41,653 bases of DNA from Halieaceae bacterium (GTDB lineage Bacteria > Pseudomonadota > Gammaproteobacteria > Pseudomonadales > Halieaceae): the NCBI GenBank assembly GCA_018657645.1, contig JABHWT010000074.1:1-41653 (forward strand). Reading direction: 5' to 3'. A model generated the notes under the pieces. The model had not been told where the DNA came from. It searched no databases and was given only the letters and a program-made list of their open reading frames with translations. A program made the translations under genes and the position numbers. The first letter of the stretch is position 1; each line of letters opens with the position of its first letter. Shown here one piece after another: positions 17,065 to 25,055 of the stretch.

Positions 17065-18135
17065 TCATGGCATTTGGTAGCCCGGTGTCGATTTCGACAA
17101 GGCGATTTCTTCGTCTGACATTTCCTCTACAATCGCATCAAAAAGAGGCGTTGAAAGATAGCGTTCGCCAGTGTCGGGCAGCATCGCCAGAATGACCGAG
17201 CCTTCAGCTGCTTGCTCTGCTACCTGCATAGCCACAGCAAAGGTCGCTCCACCGGAGACACCGCAAAAGATTCCCTCTTCTGCCGCCAGTCGCTGAGCCC
17301 ACTGCATGCCCGCCGGCCCTGCCACGGGAATCAATTCGTCATAGTACCCGCTGTCCAGGGTTTCCTGCAGCACCAGTGGAATGAAGTCGGGGGTCCAGCC
17401 CTGGATTGGGTGAGGCTCGAATTCAGAGTGGCCTTCAGCGGGTTCTCCGTCTGCGGTACGTACCTGCGCCTGCCCTGACGTAATCAGTGCAGCATTGGCC
17501 GGCTCAGTCAGAATTATTTTTGTCTCCGGGCGTTCACGCCGTAAAACTCTTGCTACCCCTGTAACTGTCCCGCCGGTGCCGTATCCCGATACAAAATAAT
17601 CCAGTTGCTGTCCCTGGAAATCCCCCAGAATTTCAGGACCTGTCGTCGATTCATGTATGTCTGCATTTGCATCGGTTTCAAATTGTCTGGCAAGATACCA
17701 GCCATTTGCTTCGGCTAACTCCTTGGCCTTCTGGTACATGCCAAAACCTTTTTCAGCCCGCGGCGTCAATACCACCCTTGCACCAAGAAACCGCATCAGC
17801 TTACGGCGTTCAATCGAGAAACTATCTGCCATTGTCACAACCAGCGGATAACCCTTGGCCGCGCAGACCATGGCCAGCCCGATTCCGGTGTTGCCACTTG
17901 TTGCCTCGACAACTGTTTGACCTGGCTTTAATTTTCCAGAGCGTTCACCCGCTTCGATGATGTTCATCGCGAGTCGGTCTTTTACTGATGCCGCAGGATT
18001 AAAGGCCTCGGCCTTGACGTATACCGTTACATGGTCCGGCGCTATGTTATTGATCCGGATGACCGGCGTATCGCCGATAGTATCCAATACTGAAGAATAG
18101 AGCTTTCCGCGGCCTTTAGTTGTTCTAATACTCAT
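17065..18135 (-). CDS. cysK: Cysteine synthase (O-acetylserine sulfhydrylase family)
   Basis: A cytoplasmic PLP enzyme of 356 residues that makes cysteine from O-acetylserine and sulfide. The PLP lysine lies in NPAASVKDR, the substrate loop is TSGNTGIG, the phosphate-binding loop is GYGTGGTVTG, and GVSGGATF follows near the end. The ATG at 18135 is preceded by GGAGGGTGAT; the track's upstream start is a TTG without better support. It has about 30 residues more at the C-terminus than E. coli CysK (IVEEMSDEEIALSKSTPGYQ), and SVKDR is closer to the CysM/CysK2 form, so the preferred sulfur donor is uncertain. It stands alone and is divergent from a TetR gene. Confidence 0.88.
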   Translation of the reverse strand: MSIRTTKGRGKLYSSVLDTIGDTPVIRINNIAPDHVTVYVKAEAFNPAASVKDRLAMNIIEAGERSGKLKPGQTVVEATSGNTGIGLAMVCAAKGYPLVVTMADSFSIERRKLMRFLGARVVLTPRAEKGFGMYQKAKELAEANGWYLARQFETDANADIHESTTGPEILGDFQGQQLDYFVSGYGTGGTVTGVARVLRRERPETKIILTEPANAALITSGQAQVRTADGEPAEGHSEFEPHPIQGWTPDFIPLVLQETLDSGYYDELIPVAGPAGMQWAQRLAAEEGIFCGVSGGATFAVAMQVAEQAAEGSVILAMLPDTGERYLSTPLFDAIVEEMSDEEIALSKSTPGYQMP

Positions 18136-18460
18136 ATCACCCTCCAACGTTATAATTGTCGTTCATGCGAAGAGTAACACCAAGAGTCCCCTTATTTATA
18201 GCCCTCCAACCCACTTCCCCCAAAACAGCGAGTCCTGCAGCTTCGGAAACTACAAAGTGAGCTTCTGGCGAGTGTCGTTGCCCGGTGCACGCCACTATAG
18301 TCGCCCAGCGACTGCATTTCGAGCTGGAAGGGTGACGCAGTCAGCCCCCAGAATGTGGTATTAGGCATTGTTTCATTTTTGTGGCACGATGTTGCATAAC
18401 TAGTGCCATTATATAATGCTGTCATATTGGGTGTGTGAAGAGGGGATTTTCGAGAGCATC
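18136..18460. other. Divergent intergenic region, cysteine synthase / TetR
   Basis: About 325 bases between the divergent starts. The TetR-proximal end has an exact TATAAT and an inverted repeat (listed separately). The cysK-proximal end has AATTATAAC about 20 bases from its start. The track ORF at 18192-18425 has no recognisable features. Confidence 0.5.
18382..18417 (+). promoter_or_regulatory. Candidate TetR promoter and operator
   Basis: The inverted repeat TGGCAC-N15-GTGCCA (18382-18408) lies directly upstream of a perfect -10 hexamer TATAAT at 18412-18417, 44 bases before the TetR start. A good -35 at standard spacing is not obvious; TTGCAT at 18392 leaves only 14 bases. The layout is what autorepression by the TetR protein would need. 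This is inference from position and symmetry. Confidence 0.4.
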
Positions 18461-19051
18461 ATGTCAGAGTCAACACAGGGAAAAACGGTGGACGGGCGTC
18501 GGCTGCGCAGTGAGCGTAGTCGCAAGGCGATTGTCGATGCCGCTTTGGCGTTGATCGAGGAGGGCATCCTAGTACCCACAGCCCAATTGGTGGCGGAACG
18601 GGCAGGGGTTGGTATTCGATCATTCTTTCGTCACTTTGAGGACATGGAGTCCCTGACCAAAGCCATGGATGAACAGATTCGCGACGGCTATGAGAAATTG
18701 TTTTTAGGTGGCGAGCGGGAGGGGGCTGTGGAACAGCGCCTTGAACACGCGGTAGAGCGCTATGCCACTGCCTATGAGCAAGTATCCAATATTATATTGG
18801 CCACCGCGGCTCAGCGGTGGCGCTACGAGATGCTACGCAAGAACTATGCTCGCAACCTGCGTGGCCTGCGCAAAGACCTCGACAACTGGTTGCCGGAACT
18901 CAAGTCACTGCCGGTCGAGAAAAGAGAGGCCGTGGATGCCGTCGCCTCTTTTGAAATGTGGCACCGTCTACGTGAACACCAGGGACTGAGCAAGAAGGCG
19001 GGTATAGCGATTGTAACAGGCCTGCTAAAGAGTCTGGTGCTGGACGATTAA
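18461..19051 (+). CDS. TetR family transcriptional regulator
   Basis: About 196 residues from the ATG at 18461; the track start 15 codons earlier is unsupported. The N-terminal helix-turn-helix is RSRKAIVDAALALIEEG, then VAERAGVGIRSFFRHFEDMESL, where RSFFRHF matches the usual recognition helix ending (xxYxxF). The C-terminal ligand-binding half is helical and unassigned. A hairpin terminator follows the stop. Its neighbours are cysteine synthase (divergent) and enoyl-CoA hydratase (downstream, same strand, 170 bases). The regulator probably controls itself and the hydratase in response to an acyl-type ligand, which is inference. Confidence 0.88.
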   Translation: MSESTQGKTVDGRRLRSERSRKAIVDAALALIEEGILVPTAQLVAERAGVGIRSFFRHFEDMESLTKAMDEQIRDGYEKLFLGGEREGAVEQRLEHAVERYATAYEQVSNIILATAAQRWRYEMLRKNYARNLRGLRKDLDNWLPELKSLPVEKREAVDAVASFEMWHRLREHQGLSKKAGIAIVTGLLKSLVLDD

Positions 19052-19059
19052 GGATTTCT

Positions 19060-19084
19060 GCGGGGCTTTCCCCCGCCCCTTTAT
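19060..19084 (+). terminator. Intrinsic terminator after TetR gene
   Basis: GCGGGG-CTTTC-CCCCGC forms a 6-bp GC stem with a 5-base loop, followed by CCCTTTAT. It starts 9 bases after the TetR stop. The T-run is short. Confidence 0.6.
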
Positions 19085-19220
19085 CAACACGAACTTGCAG
19101 GACATGCGCCGCAGGCGCCGACTCGGTTGATTGGTGGTATTAGTTACCCCATACAACGAGTGTGGCAGCAGAGCTGCCAGCACTAATTGCCATTATTTGA
19201 CAACGCCGGAGAATTTACCG

Positions 19221-19988
19221 ATGTCAACGGAATGTGTTCAGACCAGAGTGCAGGGCGGCATTACATCTATTCGATTAAACCGCCCCGCCAAAAAAAACGC
19301 TCTCAATGCCGAAGCCTTTTACCAGATTGCTTCAGCACTCAATGAGGCGCGTGAGAACGATCATGTCAACGTTGTGGTTCTCTCGGGAGAGGGGGGTAAT
19401 TTTTGTTCTGGCATGGATTTAAGTGCGTCTTTTGACGAGGGCAGCAAGTCTTATGATGATTGTGTCAAGGCAGTGATTGAGTTTGATAAGCCTGTTATCG
19501 CTGCTGTAAACGGTATTGCAATAGGCGGCGGTGCGACAATACCTATGCACTGCGACCTGGTTTATGTCACACCCTCATTGAAAATGCGTCTGCCCTTTGT
19601 AAATCTGGGACTGGTGCCGGAATTTGCCAGTAGTTACATGCTGCAGGCCAACATCGGTGCTCGCCGGGCAGCCGAGTTGATGTACACGGCAAAATGGATT
19701 GACGCGGAACTGGCTATGGAGGTGGGTATTGCGACAGCAATTGTGCCGGAAAAAGAGCTCATGGAGCGTGCGCTGCAGGCTGCGGAAGAAATTGCGCAAT
19801 GGCCCGTCGGTGCACTGAAGGCGACAAAGCAGTGCTTGAAACAAGCGCATACCAGCAATATACAGCAGGCCTTGGACATTGAGCGTACGCTTATGCTGCA
19901 GCAGGCAGGATCGCCCGAAAACACGGAGGCGATCATGGCATTTATGGAAAAGCGAGAGCCCGATTTTAAGAAGTTACTACAATCGTGA
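19221..19988 (+). CDS. Enoyl-CoA hydratase/isomerase (crotonase family)
   Basis: About 255 residues from the ATG at 19221; the track's upstream 30 codons do not look coding. The crotonase-fold oxyanion-hole segments are GNFCSGMDLS and AAVNGIAIGGGATIPMHCDL. In classical hydratases the two catalytic Glu occur near the later NLGLVPEFAS segment, where one Glu (PEF) is visible. The other position has G or A, as in many isomerases and hydrolases, so hydratase versus delta-isomerase activity is open. It probably acts on acyl-CoA intermediates made by the ligases and dehydrogenases of this window. It follows the TetR gene and converges on madM. Confidence 0.87.
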   Translation: MSTECVQTRVQGGITSIRLNRPAKKNALNAEAFYQIASALNEARENDHVNVVVLSGEGGNFCSGMDLSASFDEGSKSYDDCVKAVIEFDKPVIAAVNGIAIGGGATIPMHCDLVYVTPSLKMRLPFVNLGLVPEFASSYMLQANIGARRAAELMYTAKWIDAELAMEVGIATAIVPEKELMERALQAAEEIAQWPVGALKATKQCLKQAHTSNIQQALDIERTLMLQQAGSPENTEAIMAFMEKREPDFKKLLQS

Positions 19989-20137
19989 GAGCTGGCCAGG
20001 GGCGCCAGTGGCTTTAACCCTTTTTACCTAATCCTGCCGCATGGCCGCCGGATCAGCCCCTTATTCACGTCCCTCTCACGTTAGTTCATCTCTCATTTCT
20101 TTTTCATCTGAGCGCTCACTCTACAATGACCGAAAAA

Positions 20138-20896
20138 TCAGAACATGGCACTGACGACAAAAAACAGAACCGAGGGACCCAACAGGCAGCCCACACCGGT
20201 ATAGAAGGTGGCGGTCATAGCGCCATAAGGTACTAATGCAGGATCGGTAGCTGCCAGACCCGCGGCTACGCCACTGGTGGTTCCCATCATGCCACCGAAT
20301 ACCATGGCGGTTTGCGGGTTATCTAAACCGATGTGGCGGGCAATCATCGGCGTGCCAATCATCACCAGAATGGACTTAACCAGGCCCGCCGCGACGCTAA
20401 GCGTAATGACCGCATCGCTAGCGCCGATGGCTTCACCAGTGACTGGCCCCACTATGTAAGTAACGGCGCCAGCGCCGATGGTAGTAATGGCCGCCGGGTC
20501 GGTGTAGCCGAACAGCACTGCGATGACTGCACCCACTATGAATGAAACGATAACTCCCGCGAAGATGGAAATTACACCAGCAATGCCTGCTTTTTTTAGT
20601 TCACTTAAGTGCACACCAAAAGCTGTGGCGACGATGGCAAAATCTCGCATCATACCGCCACCCATAAGACCGATACCTCCAAGCAAGGCGAAATCGGAGA
20701 CGCCGCGAGTACCGCCAGTGGCGATGCCTCCCCAATAGGCTGCCAGTAAACCAATGGCGATGGCGATGGCCGAGCCGTGTATGCGGCCTGCGGTAAGTTT
20801 ATTCGCCAAAAAGTAAGATACCCACATGACGATGCCCACAGCGGCGAAGGCGACAATCAAATTGTTTCTAATAAAGACTGATTCGATAATATCCAT
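20138..20896 (-). CDS. madM: Malonate transporter subunit MadM
   Basis: An integral inner-membrane protein of 252 residues with about eight hydrophobic segments. Its length and glycine-rich motifs (LGGIGLMGGGMMRDFAIVATAFG, GAGAVTYIVGPVTGEAIGASD, GGMMGTTSGVAAGLAATDP) match the MadM family. Together with MadL it forms the Na+/H+-coupled malonate importer first characterised in Malonomonas rubra. It starts 11 bases after the MadL stop, so the two are translated as a unit. No malonate decarboxylase (mdc/mad) or malonyl-CoA synthetase-decarboxylase (mat) genes are adjacent, which is unusual. Confidence 0.88.
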   Translation of the reverse strand: MDIIESVFIRNNLIVAFAAVGIVMWVSYFLANKLTAGRIHGSAIAIAIGLLAAYWGGIATGGTRGVSDFALLGGIGLMGGGMMRDFAIVATAFGVHLSELKKAGIAGVISIFAGVIVSFIVGAVIAVLFGYTDPAAITTIGAGAVTYIVGPVTGEAIGASDAVITLSVAAGLVKSILVMIGTPMIARHIGLDNPQTAMVFGGMMGTTSGVAAGLAATDPALVPYGAMTATFYTGVGCLLGPSVLFFVVSAMF

Positions 20897-20907
20897 TAGG
20901 CCGCGCC

Positions 20908-21294
20908 CTACTCTTCAAACTGGGCCGTGTCGGGCGGGGCGGCTCTGCCGATTTTTGCAATCATTGGAACAAGAGCGAAGCTGATGAGGACTGCTGCAAC
21001 GCCGGCAGAGAGAGCGAGTAAGCCGCCGTCCACAGCTGCCGCTACATTCTGCCGCGCTGCCATGGCGACTACTATGGGAATGTACATGGCACTCCAGAAC
21101 TTGATCCCAGAGGCAGCAGTTTCCTGAGTAAGGGATTTAAATAGTTCTGAATTGGAGGCAAATACCAGTAACAGCATGGCGAGGCCTACGCCGCCAACAT
21201 TGGCCTCAACGCCAAGTAACACTCCAAGGATTTGTCCCATGGCCATCCCTAGAATCAGGCAGGCAGAGAGTAAAGCAACGCCGTATACAATCAT
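20908..21294 (-). CDS. madL: Malonate transporter subunit MadL
   Basis: A 128-residue membrane protein with four hydrophobic helices (MIVYGVALLSACLILGMAMG, VGGVGLAMLLLVFAS, KFWSAMYIPIVVAMAA, AGVAAVLISFALVPMIAKIG) and a short acidic tail (TAQFEE). Size, gene order and the NVGGVGLAM segment fit MadL, the small partner of MadM. It sits 39 bases downstream of the Tat amidase, pointing to one operon amidase-madL-madM. The protein needs MadM for malonate symport. Confidence 0.87.
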   Translation of the reverse strand: MIVYGVALLSACLILGMAMGQILGVLLGVEANVGGVGLAMLLLVFASNSELFKSLTQETAASGIKFWSAMYIPIVVAMAARQNVAAAVDGGLLALSAGVAAVLISFALVPMIAKIGRAAPPDTAQFEE

Positions 21295-21333
21295 TTTTAT
21301 TACTCCTTTCTAGCACTCTATATCGGTCGTGAG

Positions 21334-22878
21334 TCATGCCTTGAGTGTCGGGCGCTGGTGGAGGTGGCGGGTAGCTGACTCGTAGCTCATCGCGAACTCT
21401 AGCACTTCACGGTCGCGCCCCATAGGTCCTATAAACTGCAGGCCCATCGGACGACCTCGCCCATCGAATCCGGCGGGCAGGTTGACGACGGGCAGTCCTG
21501 CCAGTGTCCCACCGATGACAACTTCCATCCACCGATGATATGTATCCATAGCTCGACCACTAATCGATTTTGGCCAGTGAATGTCCGCGGAGAATGGAAA
21601 TACCTGTGCTGAAGGCAAGGCTAGAATGTCATAGTGCTCCAGGAGTTCGTGTAGGGCCCTGTACCAGTCGGCTCTTCCAATAGCAGCTTTGGAAACCCGT
21701 GCTGCGGGCATGCCAAAGCCACCCTCAATCTCCCAGGCCAATTCCGGCTTAATAAGCTTCCTCGTTTTCGGGTCATCGTAGAGGGCTCTGTCGCCACTTA
21801 GCGCCCAATGACGCAGTGTGAGCCAGGTTTCCCACAGCCGAGCCATCTCATAGGACGGCATACATTTCTCTATTGTCGCGCCGTGCCCCGAAAGCTCATT
21901 CAACGCACCCTCGCAAACATTCAGCACACCTGGCTCCATTGGCAGATAGCCCGCGTAGTCACCCATCCAGCCGATACGAAGCTTGGTAAGCTTGATTTGG
22001 TGAAATCTCTCATAGGTGGGGATTTCGTCCCTCAGAGAGAGCGGCGCCAGGGAATCATATCCTGCCATGGTCTCAAGGAGACGAATGGTATCCTCGACAT
22101 TACGGCCCATGGGTCCGTTGGTTGCCAGTTGGTCGTAATAAAGATCCTTGCCTGATGACGGGCTGGGAACTCGCCCCTGGCTCGGACGAAAGCCGATGAC
22201 GTTATTGAACGCCGCGGGATTTCGAAGCGATCCCATCATGTCACTCCCATCGGCGGTTGGTAGCATCTGCGTTGCCAATCCAGTGGCAGCACCTCCGCTA
22301 CTGCCACCCGCCGTCAGGCTCGGATCATAGGCGTTTTTGGTTGTGCCGTGAACATCGTTGTAACTCTGCGACCCCAGTCCAAACTCCGGGGTGTTGGTCT
22401 TCCCGATAAAGATCGCACCTTGGGCTCGAATTCGGGCGATATGAAGGCTGTCCTGTTCTGGAATCATTCCCGCAAAAATTCTTGAACCATAACTTGATTC
22501 CAATCCCCTCGCATCGGCCAGGTTTTTCACTGCATGGGGCATGCCGTGCATCCACCCCCAGTATTCCCCTTTATCCAGCGCCTTATCAGCGTGCTGGGCC
22601 TGTCTTATCAACACGTCGTCGTCGACCATACTGACAATGGCGTTATAGATCGGGTTGTAGCGATGAATTCTTTGCAAGTATGCCCGCATGACTTCGGCGC
22701 ATGAGACTTCTCTGTGCCGAATTGCTTCTGATAACTCGGATGCGCTCATGCTGGTTATCTGGGTAGGCAACTCTTGCGCTCTCAGTTTGCTGGCGCGTGG
22801 CAGCGTCAGTGCCATACCGAGACCCGAAGTGCTTTTCAGAAACTGGCGCCGGTTTAAACCCGCCTTTAATAGATTCAT
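21334..22878 (-). CDS. Amidase signature family enzyme, Tat-exported
   Basis: About 514 residues from the ATG at 22878, chosen because AAGGAG lies 6 bases upstream; the track start adds 11 residues. The N-terminus NRRQFLKST followed by a hydrophobic stretch is a twin-arginine signal, so the folded enzyme acts in the periplasm. The amidase-signature Ser-cisSer-Lys triad is present: Lys in HAVKNLADARG, cis-Ser in GGSSGGAATG, nucleophile Ser in GSDMMGSLRNPA. It hydrolyses an amide. Adjacency to MadLM (39 bases) suggests the acid released is malonate or a close analogue, as malonamidases and ureidomalonases of this family do. That assignment is inference, and the family's substrates vary widely. 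Confidence 0.87.
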   Translation of the reverse strand: MNLLKAGLNRRQFLKSTSGLGMALTLPRASKLRAQELPTQITSMSASELSEAIRHREVSCAEVMRAYLQRIHRYNPIYNAIVSMVDDDVLIRQAQHADKALDKGEYWGWMHGMPHAVKNLADARGLESSYGSRIFAGMIPEQDSLHIARIRAQGAIFIGKTNTPEFGLGSQSYNDVHGTTKNAYDPSLTAGGSSGGAATGLATQMLPTADGSDMMGSLRNPAAFNNVIGFRPSQGRVPSPSSGKDLYYDQLATNGPMGRNVEDTIRLLETMAGYDSLAPLSLRDEIPTYERFHQIKLTKLRIGWMGDYAGYLPMEPGVLNVCEGALNELSGHGATIEKCMPSYEMARLWETWLTLRHWALSGDRALYDDPKTRKLIKPELAWEIEGGFGMPAARVSKAAIGRADWYRALHELLEHYDILALPSAQVFPFSADIHWPKSISGRAMDTYHRWMEVVIGGTLAGLPVVNLPAGFDGRGRPMGLQFIGPMGRDREVLEFAMSYESATRHLHQRPTLKA

Positions 22879-22923
22879 GTGTAGCTCCTTTTTAGACGGT
22901 GGTTCCTTCAAGATGCGTCTGGC

Positions 22924-23085
22924 ATGGTGGTAAAAATGGGAATCTTCCCTGGGCTAGAATACACCGCAGCTGTCGACCCTGTCTCCCGGCTCACACGACG
23001 AATCCGTCGAGAGTTTGAATTCTTCCGTCAGCTGAACGATCCCAATGGTGCCTATCTTATCTGTGGCGACTGTCCGCTGCCCTGA
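22924..23085 (+). CDS. Possible small ORF opposite the GH2-amidase gap
   Basis: This is a plus-strand ORF of 53 codons (or 49 from the second ATG at 22936), reading MGIFPGLEYTAAVDPVSRL, then an arginine-rich RRIRREFEFF, and ending ICGDCPLP with a CxxC. The composition looks protein-like, but only a weak GGTGG precedes the ATG. It overlaps the last 34 bases of the GH2 gene in antisense. It could be a gene remnant or chance; no family is recognised. Confidence 0.22.
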   Translation: MVVKMGIFPGLEYTAAVDPVSRLTRRIRREFEFFRQLNDPNGAYLICGDCPLP

Positions 23086-24872
23086 AAAATAAGGTCATCA
23101 TTGAGCTGCCGCACTGCTTTTTCGCTCATTTTGACGACTTTACGGTCGTAAGTCAGGAGACCGTTGATCTCGGTCTCTATGTCGGTGGTCTGGGTATAGA
23201 CGGCTGCCGCGTAACCGGCAGGAATCAGGGGAATCAACTGCCCCCTGATCAATGATGTGTAGGCATTTAACAATTCCTCACTGGATTTGAATTTCCGGTA
23301 TCCGAAACTTTTATCCTTCCGCCAGATATGACCGGGGACTTTCAGGCTGTAACCCCCGTATTCCGACAGAACCAAAACCCGGCCGTTTGTAACTTTCGGA
23401 GCCATCAGCTTTCGAAAATAAATGTGGTGGCTCTGCAAATCAGGGCAGCCCTGGTCGATCCAACCACTGGCGTGGTCCACCGTTCGGGTGGGGTCGTGCT
23501 CCTTGACTTGCTTTCCGATCCGGTTTGCGTCGAACTGCCCCCAGGCCTCGTTGAAGGGCACCCACACTCCGACCGAGGTTGTATTGTACAGCGTGTCTAT
23601 GGTTTCCCTCCATTCCCTTTCAAAGTCATCCCTTGAAGCCGTGTCCTCACGCCAGGCCTTTGTATAATGCTTCTGCGTTGTATCATCCCGTCGCAGCCAA
23701 CCGTTCATTCCCAGCATCATTTGGGGAATACTGACTGATATTTTGCCGCCGTTCACCATGTCCTGCCAGACAATAATACCTATACGGTCGCAGTGATAGT
23801 ACCAGCGTGCCGGTTCGATCTTAATGTGCTTACGGATCATGTTAAATCCCAGCCGCTTGGATACTTCGATATCGTATTTCAAGGCGTCGTCGCAAGGGGC
23901 GGTATAAAGACCATCTGGCCAATAGCCCTGGTCGAGCAGTCCATTGTGAAATAAAAATTCGTTGTTTAGTGTCATTCTGGGGGTGCCGGTTGCATCCTCT
24001 GCAATGCCGAACTTTCGCATACCGAAATAGCTGGCCACTTCGTCGGTATTCACGCCGTCGACGGACAAATGTACATTCAAATCGTATAGGTGTGGGGAAT
24101 CCGGACTCCACAGTTTGGGTTCCTTGATTTCAAGTAGCATCTCGGTAGCAACGTTTCCCTCGGCACAAGCGACTTCCCTGCCATCTTCAGTTACCGAAGC
24201 CACCACCCTAATCGAGTCTTCCCCGGCACAGAAAACTTCGAGCTTGACCTGCTCACTGTCGATGTCCGGTGTGATTTTCAGGCGAGTAATATGGGTTTGA
24301 GGAACAGGTTCGAGCCAAACAGTCTGCCAGATTCCGGAAACGGCGGTGTAGAAAACTTGTTCTGGTTCTAAAACTTGTTTCCCTTTCTGTTGCCAGTGCG
24401 TGTCCGTCGGATCCCAGACGGACACGACCAATTCGTTCTCCAGTGCTTTCAGGTGCGTCGTTACGTCGAAAGAAAAGGGTAGGTAGCCGCCTCGATGCAC
24501 TCCAAGGTGGTGTCCGTTAATACTCACAGACGCCTCCCAGTCTACCGCCCCGAAATGCAACAAGACCCTTTGATCGGCCCAATTTCTGGGCAATTCGAAC
24601 TTGCGCCTGTACCAAAGACGCTCTTGTGGTTGAAGTGGCCTCTTGAGCCCGGATAAGGCGGACTCGATGCAAAAAGGAACCAGAATCTCGCCCTGATAAT
24701 CTGCTACAGATTGCTGCTCTTTGGGAACTACAGCATACTCCCAGAGCCCGTTAAGGTTCAGCCACTGTTTCCTGACCATCTGGGGGCGGGGGTACGCGGG
24801 CAAAGTGCTTTCGGGATCTACGGCTTTAGTCCACCGGGTTTCCATGCTGGTTTGGACCGGCTTCCAATTCAT
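23052..24872 (-). CDS. Glycoside hydrolase family 2 (beta-galactosidase/beta-glucuronidase-like)
   Basis: About 606 residues from the ATG at 24872, which has AGGAGA upstream; the track start adds 6 residues. Domain order is an N-terminal jelly-roll sugar-binding domain (LNLNGLWEYAVVP through VSVWDPTD), an Ig-like domain, then a TIM barrel with NMIRKHIKIEPARWYYHCDRIG. The retaining-enzyme acid/base Glu is in VPFNEAWGQFD and the nucleophile Glu in VLSEYGGYSLK. No signal peptide is present, so a cytoplasmic exo-glycosidase is expected. The exact sugar is not readable. It is divergent from an acetoacetate-decarboxylase-like gene, with candidate operators between them, and 173 bases upstream of the amidase. 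Confidence 0.9.
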   Translation of the reverse strand: MNWKPVQTSMETRWTKAVDPESTLPAYPRPQMVRKQWLNLNGLWEYAVVPKEQQSVADYQGEILVPFCIESALSGLKRPLQPQERLWYRRKFELPRNWADQRVLLHFGAVDWEASVSINGHHLGVHRGGYLPFSFDVTTHLKALENELVVSVWDPTDTHWQQKGKQVLEPEQVFYTAVSGIWQTVWLEPVPQTHITRLKITPDIDSEQVKLEVFCAGEDSIRVVASVTEDGREVACAEGNVATEMLLEIKEPKLWSPDSPHLYDLNVHLSVDGVNTDEVASYFGMRKFGIAEDATGTPRMTLNNEFLFHNGLLDQGYWPDGLYTAPCDDALKYDIEVSKRLGFNMIRKHIKIEPARWYYHCDRIGIIVWQDMVNGGKISVSIPQMMLGMNGWLRRDDTTQKHYTKAWREDTASRDDFEREWRETIDTLYNTTSVGVWVPFNEAWGQFDANRIGKQVKEHDPTRTVDHASGWIDQGCPDLQSHHIYFRKLMAPKVTNGRVLVLSEYGGYSLKVPGHIWRKDKSFGYRKFKSSEELLNAYTSLIRGQLIPLIPAGYAAAVYTQTTDIETEINGLLTYDRKVVKMSEKAVRQLNDDLIFQGSGQSPQIR

Positions 24873-24906
24873 TCTGTTTTCTCCTATCAAGATTCCGTTA
24901 TGCCGG

Positions 24907-24927
24907 GGGCACAGTGATACTGTACCC
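24907..24927. promoter_or_regulatory. Imperfect 21-bp palindrome in GH2 leader
   Basis: GGG-C-ACAG and CTGT-A-CCC are arranged around TGATA, giving seven of eight symmetric positions. It lies 35-55 bases before the GH2 start, where a repressor of the LacI/GntR type would bind. No such regulator gene is adjacent. Confidence 0.3.
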
Positions 24928-24941
24928 GGTCAGCGCCTGTT

Positions 24942-24980
24942 GGACAAAATAACTGTATTGCCTAAGATACACTTTTGTCC
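24942..24980. promoter_or_regulatory. Inverted repeat in GH2/ADC divergent promoter
   Basis: The perfect 8-bp arms GGACAAAA and TTTTGTCC are separated by 23 bases, centre to centre about 31 bases or three helical turns. This fits a dimeric or tetrameric DNA-binding protein contacting one face. A loose -35/-10 (TTGGAC, 17 bases, TAAGAT) overlaps it on the plus strand. Confidence 0.4.
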
Positions 24981-25055
24981 TACGGTAAACCCATGAGGGA
25001 AGATGATGACAGGGCGTAATACCACTATAGAAGTTGGCTATTGCTGGGGTCTCGC

